A stretch of 64,000 nt of DNA, from the NCBI RefSeq assembly GCF_026745355.1, contig NC_079205.1:32928950-32992949 (forward strand). Reading direction: 5' to 3'. The notes under the pieces are model-generated. The model did no database searches and was not told where the DNA came from. It was given only the letters and a program-made list of their open reading frames with translations. The stretch comes from Beta vulgaris subsp. vulgaris. Lineage: Eukaryota > Streptophyta > Magnoliopsida > Caryophyllales > Amaranthaceae. Below are positions 35,011 to 46,265 of the stretch, one piece after another (within the stretch, counting starts at the first letter, position 1; the number at the start of each line of letters is the position of its first letter). The position numbers were made by a program, and so were the translations under genes.

Positions 35011-35679
35011 CACAGGGTCCACAAACTTCATGGTTTGAGACTTTGATAGTTGGTAATCCAACTCCAAGTCCTTACCACTTAGCTTCTGGAGTAATGTCAT
35101 ACTTGCGTGACCACATCTTATGCCAAAGAAGTGGTTCATTATCACGGACTTAAACACGTTAGATTGTTCCTAGGAACAAGGTTGAGATCAACACATAGGT
35201 GTTCCCTTTCCTTGTTCCTTCTAGAATTTTGGTACCTGTTCCTGCATTACTTACTATAAATGTTCATCAGTAAAATTTACATGTTCCCTTTGTCGCAAAA
35301 TTGAGAAATACTAAGCAGATTATGTTTTAAACCCTCGACCAAAAATACATTGTCTATGGAATGTGACTTAGACTTTCCTACCTTCCCAAGCAACTATGTT
35401 ACCGGTAAGATTGTCTCCGAAGGTCACAGTTCCTCCATCATAGGCTGAAAGCGAGAGAAATTTTTCTTTATCTCCTGTCATGTGTTTAGAACAACCCTAT
35501 CGAGGTACCACAGGTTGTTCCCCCTCACTTTAGCCTGCATCAAAGCAATTAGTCAGTGGTAGGAACCCAGTTTGACTTGGGTTCCTCTGTGGGGCTTGTA
35601 TTTCTCTTGACTTTCCAAACTTGTTTAATTAAGTGGGTGTTCATTTCAATATGTTCTTCTCTGGAGGAACAGTCAGACA

Positions 35680-36380
35680 CTAAGTGTCCACTGTTCCCAC
35701 AGTAAGACATATTCGGCTGCTTGGAAGATCAACATATTTTTTCATTTTGTTTTTCTTCTTGTGATTGAAACCTAGCCCACTTCTTCCTTCATTTTTATAT
35801 TTTTGTATCCAGCTTACTGGATCAGGAAGAGTCGTTCTTGAAGATTCCATTTTCTCTTTAAGTACCAGATATTTACTCAAAACTTTTTCATGTTCGAATT
35901 TTAACTTTTCGAACTCGGATCTGGTATTTATAGAGGAACTGGTTCCTTCAGGAACGAATAGTTTCAATTCAGCCATTTCCATATTCAAGAAGTAGTTTTC
36001 ATTTTTAGCATTTTCAAAAGCTTCTCGAATACGTCGGTTTTCATCAAAGACTTCAAAGAATCTTTCCTCAATGTTTGCATTCACTGTTTTAAACCAATTT
36101 GAATGACCTTTGGTGACTTCTAAGGCTTTTTCTAAATTTTCTTCTCTAAAGCAAATGCCTTGTAGTCATCTAAGGTTTCCAAAAGTAGTTTTATTAATTG
36201 ATTCTTTGAAAGTTCTTTTAACTCTTCTTCAATAACATTTATGCGTACCTTGTTGTTTGGCAAGTCTTCTTCTTCGTCTGTTTTTGCCATGAGACATAAG
36301 TGAGATGTCTCCTCTTCTGGTTGTTCCTGCTCCTCGTCTGAATCGGATTCTCCCCATGCAGCTACCATGGCCCTTCTCAT
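35680..36380 (-). pseudogene. Copia-B gag C-terminal / linker region
   Basis: 36380..36132 encodes acidic sequence MRRAMVAAWGESDSDEEQEQ and VIEEELKELSKNQLIKLLLE. 36084..35680 continues with FENAKNENYFLNMEMAELKL, a predicted-helix-rich linker, and EKLKFEHEKVLSKYLVLKEK. Such a long helical segment between zinc knuckle and protease is seen in Sirevirus gag regions. Copia-A has it only in degenerate form near 10850..11400. Confidence 0.6.
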
Positions 36381-36479
36381 ATCAACTTTTGAGAAAGGTT
36401 TTTGTTGTTCCTTTCCCTTCTCCTTGTACTTTCCTTTGCTCTTTTCATTTTCCCAGAGAGGGCATTCCTTTATGAAGTG

Positions 36480-37290
36480 ATCCGGACTTCCACACTTGTG
36501 ACAGCTTAGCTTTCCTGCTTTTTCATATTCTTCCCTTTGTAGTTCTTGTTGAAGAACTTTTTGAATCTTTTCACGATCAGTGCTGCCTCTTCATCATCAG
36601 TTTTGAATCCTCCAGATCATCGGACTTGAGAGCCAAGGCCTTAGGTCTACTAGAGTCAACTTCATGAGTTCCTAGATGGATTTCATGAGTTACAAGGAAC
36701 CGGAAAGTTGCTCGATATTGAATGTGGTGAAATCTTTAGTTTCGAGCAAGGAGACCTTTGCCATCCATTTTTCATCCTGAGGAAGACTTCGTAGAACTTT
36801 ACGTACTTGTTCCTCGGGAGTGATGATCTTTCCTAGAGATTCAAGTTCATTTATGATGTTGGAGAATCTTGTGAGCATCTCTTGAACAGACTCCTTAGGC
36901 TTCATTTGAAATAGCTCATATTTGTGCATGAGCATGTCAATCTTTGATCGCTTGACTTCGTTTGTTCCTTCGTGAGTAACTTGAAGAAGTTCCCACATTT
37001 GCTTGGCTGACTTGCATCCCATGATTCGATTGTGTTCATGGGGACCAAGACCACAGTGAAGAATTTTCTTGGCCAAGTTGTTCATCTCCATCTTGTCGAA
37101 GTCATCTTTATCAAATTTGAGAAAGGCTTGGGATGTCTTCACCTTTTTCATTTTTTCTGTGACTTCGAAGTCACCAATCTCTATTACTCTCCAAACTTGA
37201 TAATTTTCAGCCTTAATAAAATTTCCATACGATTCTTCCAGTATGGATAATACTTGCCATTAAACATGGGTGGACGCTGAGTTGAGTAAC
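36480..37290 (-). pseudogene. Copia-B gag core and zinc knuckle
   Basis: 37151..36690 encodes KMEMNNLAKKILHCGLGPHE, KSAKQMWELLQVTHEGTNEV and LTRFSNIINELESLGKIITP, parallel to Copia-A gag. The start-side part (37290..37150) is frameshifted. The knuckle CHKCGSPDHFIKEC is intact near 36460..36510. Confidence 0.8.
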
Positions 37291-37369
37291 CTTCTTCCAA
37301 TCTTTCTCCTGATGTGTTCATCGTTTCCAGGAACTAGCTCCTCAGTGTTAACTGATTTTGGAGGAACTA

Positions 37370-37382
37370 GGCTCTGATACCA
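37370..37382 (-). promoter_or_regulatory. Copia-B primer-binding site (iMet tRNA)
   Basis: Minus-strand TGGTATCAGAGCC, an exact match to the standard initiator-tRNA primer site, 2 bp inside the 5' LTR. Confidence 0.88.
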
Positions 37383-37384
37383 AT

Positions 37385-38207
37385 TGTTAGTCTTGGACGA
37401 ACACTTAAGCAACTACAAGAGGGGGGGTGAATTGTAGTTGGAGAGATTTTCAAACTTTTTGCGGAAATAAAAAATGATTAAGTAAGAAAGAAATAATTGC
37501 ATGAATTAAGAAAGAACTAGGAACACCAATAGGAAGAAAAACCTTGACCACGAGGGATTTTGACTCAATTCTCTTTAATAACTTTTAGGCCAAAAGACTC
37601 TCTTTTGTACAACCTAAACTCGGACCAACTCTGTTCCTCTAGGAACTGGTTCCCTGTCAGCCTGTTCCCCTGAACAGTTGACTTCTCCTTGACTTCACTC
37701 AAAGTCTTTTCTCTTTCTCTTCTCTTTCTCTTTCTCTTTTTCTCTCAAATGATTACAGACTTGATTCACTCAACCCAATCTATAATACATCAATTTCTAA
37801 GAAGAAGAAAACCGAATGTACTTTCTCTAAGAATATTACATAAAATTCTGAAAGTATTACTAAAAGATCCGTTACAAATGCTATTTGTAGAGACCTATTT
37901 CTCAAGCACTTCTCCACGATTTTCTCCAAAACTTCTCCATGATCACACGTAGCTTCAGCTACTTCTCCATAATCTTCCGTTGCATTTTACCGTTGGCAGT
38001 TTGTTCGTTGGCTTCCACGATCTCAGCCACTTCTCCAGTTCACACGCCTCACAAATAGTTAGGTTGTTGCGGTTCCTAAATTATAGGAACTACCTCAACG
38101 TTCTTTTTGTAAGCGCCTCCTTAGGTTAGTGTTTTGCGGCTCCTAGATTGTAGGTAACAATAGATGATGCTGCACATACACTAACTAAAAACAATATTAT
38201 GGAATCT
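37385..38207 (-). repeat. Copia-B 5' LTR (right), truncated
   Basis: Matches 28768..29630 of the left LTR up to ACAATATTATGGAATCT, then switches abruptly to the GATATAGTG array of MULE-B. It also lacks a segment present near 28915..28945 of the left LTR (deletion around 37525). Confidence 0.88.
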
Positions 38208-38575
38208 ATGTATGATATAGTATATCTATTTTTGATATAGTGTATCTATTTTTGATATAGTATATGTTTCTGTAATGCGTTTAAGTAAATATTTTCTATA
38301 TCTGCTATTGTGTTTCTATAGGATATAGTGTACCTATGTATGATATAGTGTACCTATGTGTGATATAGTATATCTATTTTTGATATAGTGTATCTATTTT
38401 TGATATAGTGTATGTTTCTGTAATGCGTTTAAGTAAATATTTTATATATCTGTTATTGTGCTCCTATAGGATATAGTGTACCTATTTATGATATAGTGTA
38501 CCTGTGTATGATATAGTGTATTTATTTTTAATATAGTGTATCTATTTATGATATAGTATATGTATATGATAGCGT
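38208..38575 (+). repeat. GATATAGTG array 8 (MULE-B, 5' intron of transposase)
   Basis: Units such as TTTTTGATATAGTGTATCTA. A longer unit with GTAATGCGTTTAAGTAAATA occurs twice (about 38272 and 38419), so about 150 bp is tandemly duplicated. Homologous to array 6. Confidence 0.87.
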
Positions 38576-38597
38576 AACTATTTACCTGGAATGACAG

Positions 38598-38929
38598 CTG
38601 AATTAGATTCATCAATTGAGAGTAAAGCATATTGCTCGCCAAATTGATTTTCTAGCTCATCATGAAACAAAACCACATTATCTACATAAAACTATAGTGT
38701 TTGTCTTTTGCTTAATGAAACAAATGAAATTATTGACTTCGATGTTGTTACCTTCAAAACTTGGTGTATTATTGAGATCTATTATGAGTGAATCTTGATG
38801 CTCATTTTGGATTGAATTGTGATGTTGTTCGTCGTCGAGTGCTTCAATGCACGGATTTAGGTTGTTTATATTATATGCTACAATACTCTGATTCATATCT
38901 ATTTGATCAATTAAACTCGAATTTTCCAT
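38598..38929 (-). pseudogene. MULE-B transposase exon 1 (N-terminus)
   Basis: ATG at 38929: MENSSLIDQIDMNQSIVAYN, an acidic leader, with SLIIDLNNTPSFEGNNIEVN, then a frame break near 38710. The exon ends in the other frame at a donor (CCAG/GTAAAT) at about 38597. It is followed, in the minus direction, by the array-8 intron, as expected for the exon preceding the FAR1 domain exon in MULE-A. No domain is recognised; FAR1-family proteins commonly have a weakly conserved acidic N-terminus. Confidence 0.6.
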
Positions 38930-39310
38930 GAATTTTTCGTAGTTGTATGTTCAATTGAATAGGAAATTGTCGAAGAATCATTTTAGTTTGCAGAAATAAT
39001 TTGAATGGAGAGAAACAATAATTTGCAGAAATTTTATAGCGATAGAATCTTTGATTTTTGGAAATATTGAAGACAGGATAAATCGCGGATTTTGGAAGTA
39101 TTGAAGAGAGAGAAAATCGCGCATTTTTGGTAATTAAAAGTGAGTACTTATTACCGGGTCACGTGCCTGGGCCTGGTCCAAATAATTTTAATGTGAACCG
39201 GGTCCATGCAAGACGGATTGATTAAAAAATTAATTCTGCTGAGTTGGACTCCACTTATTATTAATGTCTATCTCTAATGGGTAGATTACCCAGTGGGTAG
39301 ATAAAGTTTT
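38930..39310 (-). repeat. MULE-B right terminal / subterminal region
   Basis: 38930..39120 is probably the transposase 5' UTR and promoter side. The block at about 39165..39232, GGGTCACGTGCCTGGGCCTG through CGGGTCCATGCAAGACGGAT, recurs as its reverse complement at about 46412..46473. GGGTAGATTACCC at 39280..39291 is a candidate terminus. Confidence 0.6.
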
Positions 39311-39416
39311 TCTTGTTTTCCTAGTTAGCTACCACTTCGCCAAAGTCACTGAACAGTAAACACCTCGTCAAAAGTGCCACTTTTTTAGGTACAGTTATAA
39401 AGATGTTCAACAACTA

Positions 39417-39673
39417 CTTCCTCCGTTTCTTTTTAAGTGACACATTTGCATAGTGTTTACTATTCACAGTTTAAACTTTAATTAGCTTTGGTGATTACAT
39501 TTTAGGAAAAACATAGTCATGTAGGATCTTGTTAGATTCATCTGAATGTGAATTTTTTCAATATCAACTTTTTATAATTTTTACTATTAATAATTGAAGA
39601 TATTAATGGTTAAAATAATGCATTGGCAAACGTGAAAACAAAAAATGTGTCACTTAAAAAGAAACGGAGGAAG
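39417..39673. mobile_element. Stowaway-like (Tc1/mariner) MITE
   Basis: About 257 bp with near-perfect terminal inverted repeats of about 30 bp: CTTCCTCCGTTTCTTTTTAA and its complement TTAAAAAGAAACGGAGGAAG, continuing with GTGACACAT. TA dinucleotides flank both ends (39415..39416 and 39674..39675), the expected target duplication. AT-rich centre, no coding. Confidence 0.88.
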
Positions 39674-39699
39674 TATTTATGAGGATTAGAACTTAGGAG

Positions 39700-40333
39700 A
39701 GACTAGAGAGATCCCACTATATCAATATATACATAAAAGGAAGGATTTTTTTTGTCAAAAGCAGCACTTTTTCTTAATAGACAACGGTTTGTTAATGAAA
39801 TTTTAAAAAACAAGGTAACACAATTTACTTCTGTTTGCGGGAAACACAATTTACTTTAGTCACCATCCAGATTCTTAAAAAAAATTCTCCATCTTAAATG
39901 TTACAAAACACAAGGTCATATAGCAGTTACCTTTAATTTATTTATTTTGAGTTCCAACATTTGAAGAAAAACCCTATTCAAACAAGATAAAAGGTCATTA
40001 AAAGTGATACTAAAACAAGAAAATAGAATTAAAAGTAAATTAAGACAAAAACATATACACCTTATTATCATGTTATAAGTTGGCATAACATTTCAACTCT
40101 GTACTTCTAAGTGAAAAAAATCGCCCTTGCTCTTCAGAGGGCGAAGACACTTAGAACTCAGACACAGGAGAGGGGCTTTCATTTATGCCTCCTCAACTTG
40201 GTAAGAATAATTACACTCTGGAATCATTTACTAGAAGTCTGTCCAGAAAAAAAAAAAGAGAATAAACCCCCAAAAAAAATTAAGAAGAAATAGTTAGAAT
40301 GAACATGTATAAGCCCTTCCACAAAGTTTTATT
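39700..40333 (-). other. Downstream flank of the NT-C2 gene
   Basis: AT-rich, no gene. It probably includes the 3' UTR and polyadenylation region of the minus-strand gene (from 40333 leftward). Homopolymer A tracts lie near 40245..40290. Confidence 0.5.
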
Positions 40334-43300
40334 CTATGCAACAGCAACTGTCATCATTGACACTGGTACATCAGCCGACCTTGGAGCCAATTTATCAGCT
40401 ACCATTATTGGTTCGGCTGGTTTATCAACTGCCATTGATACCTCTACATCAGCCGCTCTTGTAGCCAGTTTATCGGCCACCATTATTGCTTCTGCTGGTA
40501 CATCAACTGCCATTGATGCCTGTACATCAGCCGCTGTGAATCCCAGTATATCATCCACCTTTTCTGGAGCTATATACTCGGCAGGTACTTGGGAAAACTG
40601 TTTAGTCAAGTTAAACTCTATTTGTAGCCGGTGGTGAAGTGGGGTTGAAGACATCAATCCCTTCTTCAGGTCAATCTGCAATTCCCTTATTGGAATGGCA
40701 GCCAAGAAACTCTTTATGTACTCCTTACAAGATTCTTTACCTCTGCAGACCATCACTTCTTCCTCGTTTTTTTCTAATTCTTGTACATTGGATTCTAATT
40801 CTTCATCAGCTGAAGCTAGCTGTTGTTTTGATGAGGAAGACTCCAGTTTTGTAGATTTGCAGTCTCTGGTGGTTTTTCCATCCTTTGATGGAGTTTTCTT
40901 ACAAGGTATCCTTTCAATGGTTGTGTCACAGTTAAATTTTAGAGCATAAGCTTGGTTGCATCCCTCATAAAGCCTTTCGCCCAAAGTGTCGATGATGTAA
41001 TAAGCATCCCAATCAACCCTGAGGATGAAAAAATGGTCATTCCAGCTGACAGCATACACCAGAGGTTCACTGTTGCTGTTCTGTTCTGATGCCACCCGGG
41101 AAATCTCATCCCATATATTATCAAATGACATGGCACCCTGAAGGAAGCCAAAACACTCCTCTTCCAATCCATCAGGATGAAAGAAACCAATAAAAGATCT
41201 CTCTGGGATGACAGAGAGGGGACGGATTTTGGCCTGAACGATAGTCTCGAGATCAAAGTGCTTGTCAGGGAATTTCTCCCGGTAGTCCTCATTCTCACAG
41301 AGATTTCTCCATTGAAGGGAACCTTCTCGAATGAGGCCATCAAATTCACATTTTATAGGCATTTCCCCTTTGTTGGAGTGGAGCCAATCAGCAATAACAG
41401 CAACCAAAGCAGTGCAGGCACTCTCACCAGCTGCCCTTTCGCTTCTTTGGTCTATTGAAGCAAAAAAAGTTTGAGTTTGAAGCTTCATGCTCCCATCACG
41501 GCTCAGTATTTCCTTTTGCTCCCAACTACCGACAGCGAAGTTGTCATCCCCAAATTCGGAGATGAATGATCCACTTCCCAATGAACCTCCAAATTGCTGC
41601 AAGACATTGAAATTAATCAGGGTTCTTAGACCAATTCTAGTTTATGCATGGCATCAATAACTTGGAACGATGACATGGGAGGAAAGCCTTCTTTCAGGAA
41701 TCACCTTCCGTATCCGCACTTAACAGTTTCTAAAGAATAAAGCGGAAAAAAAAAGCATTTGTTCACTTCTTCTTCAAAAATCAGTTCTAATTAGCAACCA
41801 TCAGTTTTAATCAGCATACATCAGTTTCAGTCAGTAAAATTCAGTAAACTACATAAGAGGAATAAACTACATATCAGCATAATTCACTTTTATTCAGCAA
41901 AAATCAATAAAAAACAGTTTTGATCAGTTTTAATGAGTAAAAAATAATTTTAATTCAGTAAAATGAGGTGAAGTGAACAGAGCCTAACACAGAAAGGTAG
42001 AATATAAAAACCATATGACAAGTTTAAGTTGAATGGATACCGTTGAAGATTCATTAGAAGAGAGCTGTCGGCGATAAAAGTCTATATCATCTCCACCTTC
42101 TTCACCGTTATCTTTCTTTAGCAATGGCTCCCCTTTAACCCTGCGAGATTTGAAGCTCAGCTTTCCTTTCGTCCATGAAAACCCAAACTTAGGACTCTGC
42201 ATCGGCACTTGCTCAGAGACCGATGTGCCAAAATCTTGAGTAGGTGAACTGTCTACATGTTCTTTATGTCTACTGTAATAAACCAAATCATCGACCTCTG
42301 AATTGACTTTGAGGTCAAGTGCTCCTCCAGCTAAGTTGGCATGGACTAAAGTACCATAACTGCAAGAGTTTTGAACTTCAACATCCTCTTTAGTTTCCTC
42401 TGATTCACCCTCATCAGTATCGTCTAATGAGTCTGTGTCAAATGGGTAATTATATTCTGAACCGTCGCTTCCAGAAGAGAACTTACTGTCAGTACTACCT
42501 TCTCCACTGGATGCCTTCTTCAATTTTCTAGATGAAACAAAATCTGTCAAGCTTTTGACTTTTCTCAGACTTGATTTTAAAGCAGAAGCTTCATCTTTCT
42601 TTATAAGAGGAGAAGCACCAAAACAAGGCGATAATGGAGCAAACATTATTGGTCTCTGCACTTCAACTGAAAGTTCTTGAGTAGTTTTCAGCTCCCTCAA
42701 GCTAAGAGAAACCTACACAATACATAAATATTGTGAGGAATGATGCACAAGTATACCACGAACACCCAACTGCAATCATATGACCGTAAAACCATATAGA
42801 GACCGATGAAGCGTAAAGTAAAGGGGAGAACTGAGCAGGGGAGCTTACACAAAGAGAAGGACTGCACTTGAAACCACAATGGAGGATCGACAGAGGAACT
42901 TTGATGTCAAGCTCCTTCACGTCTTCCAGAGAAACAAACTCAGCAAGGTTCAATACTGCAGGTACTGTCAAAGGAGCCATCTTCTTTGTTCGCTTCTCCA
43001 AACCCTAAATAATAAGAAACAGATCAGTCTAACTTCAGATCAACCAAGTATCTGCAAACCCAGACCCTTCCCAAAACTGAAAGAGCAATGAGGTAACAGC
43101 ATTTATAGTGAAGAGACAAAAGAAAATATCAGCATTTCAAGCAACAAAACTAACTCTGTACTACAACGGCATAAAGCCAAGAAAATCAATTAATCAATGA
43201 CCATTGAGCCAAAATATCAAATGAAAATCGCCATGCTAAAATCTTATAAAGCTTTGATATGGTATAAGCACCCTTAGTTCAAATGTATCAATAAGCAAAT

Positions 43301-43831
43301 ATACCTTAGATTCACTCAAATCATAGCATAAAACAATATTGTGCATCTTTCCCCAAATCGTCCAATTCAAGGATAAAGTCATAAATCAATAACAAGAAGG
43401 TTCACTATAAGCGAACTTCATCCAATTTTAAAGATAAGGCATGTTAATCACTTTTACGCATATTAAGAATTTTGTCAGCTCTACATAAATTTGCATTCAT
43501 CAGCCGAAATCCGAAATCTAACGCAATAAAAACATGAAGAGTCCTTAGTACTTAAGGTTACAATGAAAATACAATCCAGTGATCATCTCCTCAAGGTCAA
43601 AACCTGATTAAAAACAAATCCAATAACAAGAAAAAGGACATGATCATGTATTCATGTACCCAAAACAAAAACAAAAACAAAAACAAAAAACGCATGCAAC
43701 AATAGCTGTCACTCAAACAGAATCAAAGCATTTATGAAACCCAGGTGTCACATAATTGATCGAAAAGTCAACTCTAATTCAAGATCAACTCAAAGCACTT
43801 ATCTTTACTATCCATAACTTCAAATAATTAA

Positions 43832-43914
<83 letters not shown>

Positions 43915-44394
43915 TATATAATATAAATATATATATCAACAAATACCTAATACCTTCCAAAAAAACAAAAACCCAATTAAAAAATATATAAATAATTTAG
44001 AAAAAAAAACACTCACATAGAAGATGAGAAATTCGACTTCCCATGGAAGAAAAACGCCCTCCATCTTATTATCTTTCGACCCACGAAATTCACAAACTCT
44101 CATAAATTCTTCATCCCATCGAACGACACCGTTTTGACCCAACGCCAGTTTACTTGTACTATTTTTCCTCACACTCTTCTTCTTCAATGATCTAAACCCA
44201 TTTGTTTTACAACCTTTCCACTTAAAATCCACCTTCAATTTACTCAATCCATCAAAAACAACACCTTTAATTTTTTCATCATCATCTTCAACATCTACTT
44301 GTAAACCATTTATAGAACGAATTACAATTTTAACCTCAAATTTCTTCAACTCAAGAGGAGGCCATGGCCTCCACTTAATCATGTTCACAACCAT
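40334..44394 (-). CDS. NT-C2 (EEIG1/EHBP1 N-terminal C2) domain protein, host gene
   Basis: Four exons on minus, from frames and splice sites: 44394..44017, 43004..42849, 42712..42041, 41596..40334. I chose the ATG at 44394 (MVVNMIKWRPWPPLELKKFE) over the upstream ATG at 44463 because plant relatives start M(V)VKMMKWRPWPPL. Exons 1 and 2 form the NT-C2 domain (WDEEF...VCEFRGSKDN; VPAVLNLAEFVSLEDVKELD). Exon 3 is a Ser/Asp-rich linker (GSEYNYPFDTDSLDDTDEGE). Exon 4 holds the conserved plant C-terminal region (ALVAVIADWLHSNKGEMPIK, SWNDHFFILRVDWDAYYIID). NT-C2 domains are thought to bind membranes or link to the cytoskeleton; the plant role is not known. All exons are open, so it looks intact. 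The C-terminus ends in about 26-residue repeats not expected in relatives. Confidence 0.85.
40340..40560 (-). repeat. 78-bp tandem repeat at the 3' end of the NT-C2 coding region
   Basis: About 2.5 copies of a unit coding for AADVEVSMAVDKPAEPIMVA followed by DKLAPR. 78 bp is 26 codons, so the frame is kept. The copies differ by several substitutions. Confidence 0.8.
41756..41984. mobile_element. MITE-like insertion in the third intron of the NT-C2 gene
   Basis: TTTGTTCACTTCTTC near 41757 and GGTGAAGTGAACAGAGCC at 41968..41985 are inverted (shared TGTTCACTTC). In between, the words ATCAGTTTTAATCAG and TCAGTAAA recur many times. I could not fix a target duplication. Likely a hAT- or Mutator-like MITE. 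Confidence 0.55.
43835..43935. repeat. (TA)n microsatellite in the first intron of the NT-C2 gene
   Basis: Long (AT) runs with a few phase changes (43837..43935). Confidence 0.95.
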
Positions 44395-44905
44395 TACAAA
44401 AAATTTCCCACCAAAAGAAAAAGAAACTGTTTTTAGAGAAGAAAAAAACTCAAAATTTCTCAATTGTGCTTGATTTTCTTACATGGGTAATTACAAATTA
44501 TATGATCATATGAAAATTGGAAATTTGGGTTATCTTTTTGGAGTAGAGTGGGGTTTTTTTGGTGGGTTATGGAGAAGAATATATAAAGGGGGTGGGAGTT
44601 GACTTAAAGGGGATTAAGATTGAAGAGTGGGTAAATTGTAAAATAAAATAAAAGGTGTTGGATTTTGTGTTCCAGCGAAGAGAGAGAAAGAGACAGGGGA
44701 AGAAAGTGAGGGGAGGGTGATGTATGCAGGGGATGGGAAGCAGGAATGTTTCGTTGTTGTATTCATATACAAATTCCACCAAGAATAGGAATTAATTTAG
44801 ATAGGAGAGAGAACAGAGAAGAACAAGAACAAGGACGAGGAGTCGAGGACGGCAGTATTTTACTTTGAGTTATAACGTCTCTTTCTTTTATAAATAAAGA
44901 TAAAG
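44395..44905 (-). promoter_or_regulatory. 5' UTR and promoter of the NT-C2 gene
   Basis: On minus, a TTTATTTATAAAAG box lies at about 44886..44899. It is followed at a normal distance by a CT-rich leader (TTCTTCTCTGTTCTCTCTCC, about 44801..44820) typical of plant 5' UTRs. Leader of about 470 nt up to the ATG at 44394. Confidence 0.5.
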
Positions 44906-45016
44906 TGTAAACTTTTAAGAAAGACGGTCTAACGCGATGTCATGACTATTCGCCTATTCGTCAGGGTTGAGGACCTTCATGTGGTTAATTATACGAGTGA
45001 AAAGTAATAAAAATAG

Positions 45017-45437
45017 GAGTTTTTATTTTAGAGGAATATATCAGGGTATTAGAGCATTTTATGGGGATATATTTTACTAATTTTTTTTGTGGAAATATAT
45101 CAACCTAAACTTAAGTTTTTTTAAAAGATACCAAAATCACTATTTATGACGAAAAGGTCAAATTTTCGGTCTTTGACTTGCTCAATTACTCTTTGGATAG
45201 TGCGTGATATTCGATTGCTTCTATTACATTCATTTTCCTCCAACTTCATCATTGTCAATTTGTGGCTCACTCGCGAGTTACTACCAAGTCAAAGGCTAGA
45301 AATTTGTCTTTCTCGCCAGAAATTTTGGTACCATTTAACAAAACATATATTTAGGTTAGTATATCCTCACAAAAAAATGTAGCGAGGTATATCCCCAAAA
45401 AAACCCTATTACCCTAGTATATCCCCATAAAAAACTC
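45017..45437. mobile_element. Mutator-type MITE, 421 bp, with perfect 9-bp target duplication
   Basis: Ends GAGTTTTTAT... and ...ATAAAAAACTC, with a longer imperfect inverted repeat containing GGGGATATA and AGGGTATTAG / CTATTACCCT. TAAAAATAG flanks both sides exactly (45008..45016 and 45438..45446). A 9-bp duplication points to the Mutator superfamily. The 78-codon open stretch at 45146..45382 has no recognisable content. Confidence 0.85.
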
Positions 45438-45446
45438 TAAAAATAG

Positions 45447-46265
45447 CACAAATTCTTAAAAAAGACGGTATCACGTTAGACCTGATCATCCCAAGAAATA
45501 TATTTTTAGAAAACAGACAGCGTCTTACAAATTCTCACGATAATATTTTGGCGAATTAGTTAACTATTTGAGCACAATAGTTTAGAGCTGGTAATCTTTA
45601 TGTAGACTTACATTGTTGTTTGGTTAACATATTCAATATATTAATTAGTGTTGTTCTATAATTAGTTAAGATTAATTGAGCATTATTTAGTTTCTAATAT
45701 AAACGAAGAAACAACTTTTTTACAAATCTAAAATGTCAAAACAAAAGACAACCTGAAAAAATAACTTAAAACAACCTAGCATTTCGAGTAATTATTGTAC
45801 CAATTTTTAGTTTGGTTCTTGAAATTTGTTTTTTTTTTAGTTTTCTCAAAATGACTTTTCTTTCTTGCACTTCCTCTCTTTGTTTTTGAACCATCTGGGT
45901 ATAAAATAACTAATGTAGTTGTGCTTGATGGGCATTGTTCTTCTACGATTGATTTTGTAGTTACGACTTTAATTTGTTTATAATGGTATAAGTATTTTCG
46001 TAAACTTCTTGGAGTGCCTTTCTTGCATCTTCATTATCTTGACTTTTGAAAATGAGATTGTAGAATTAATTTTCTTGCTGTTTCGTATCATCATGGGGTT
46101 ACATTGGTTTATCTATTCATTTCTCTTTTCCACACTTCGGTCTTTACATATCTAATCCATCTTTTGCACATGTACCTATGTAGTATTTTTTGTGATTAAT
46201 TGAACGCATGTGCATGATTATCAAGCCATGAAAATACAACAATCCTAGCAGCATAAAAAAAAATT
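45447..46265. other. AT-rich intergenic DNA
   Basis: No gene, tRNA or delimited repeat recognised. Confidence 0.6.

Larger units (their letters stand above)
28768..38207 (-). mobile_element. Copia-B: second Sirevirus-type Ty1/copia element, 5' LTR truncated
   Basis: Minus strand. The left (3') LTR 28768..29938 is 1171 bp. The right (5') LTR begins at 37385 but homology stops at about 38207 (GGAATCT), so about 350 bp of its outer end is gone and no target duplication can be found. The internal layout and sequence match Copia-A: primer site, gag, protease, integrase, RT, RNase H, extra ORF, two polypurine tracts. The LTRs differ from those of Copia-A in the first bases (TTAGTCTTGGACGAACACTT against TTAGTCGAGTACA) and in the U3-side half, so these are two related subfamilies. 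Confidence 0.9.
28570..39310 (+). mobile_element. MULE-B: two ends of a second MULE flanking Copia-B
   Basis: Left part 28570..28767 matches the Ulp1-gene intron of MULE-A (about 1895..2100), including TAGTTGTAAAAATTGAATAATG. Right part 38208..39310 matches the transposase 5' region of MULE-A (array 6) and continues into transposase exon 1 and a terminal region (about 39120..39310) that MULE-A lacks. The middle of the MULE is missing and Copia-B sits in its place. Inferred: Copia-B inserted in an array, then a deletion removed part of its 5' LTR plus most of the MULE. The right boundary is approximate; GGGTAGATTACCC at 39280..39291 and GTGGGTAGATAAAG just after it are candidate end motifs. 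Confidence 0.65.

Noticed and set aside
40299..40949. Plus-strand frames of 71 to 112 codons
   Set aside because: Antisense shadows of the NT-C2 last exon; the Ser/Thr/Ala pattern mirrors the 78-bp repeat.
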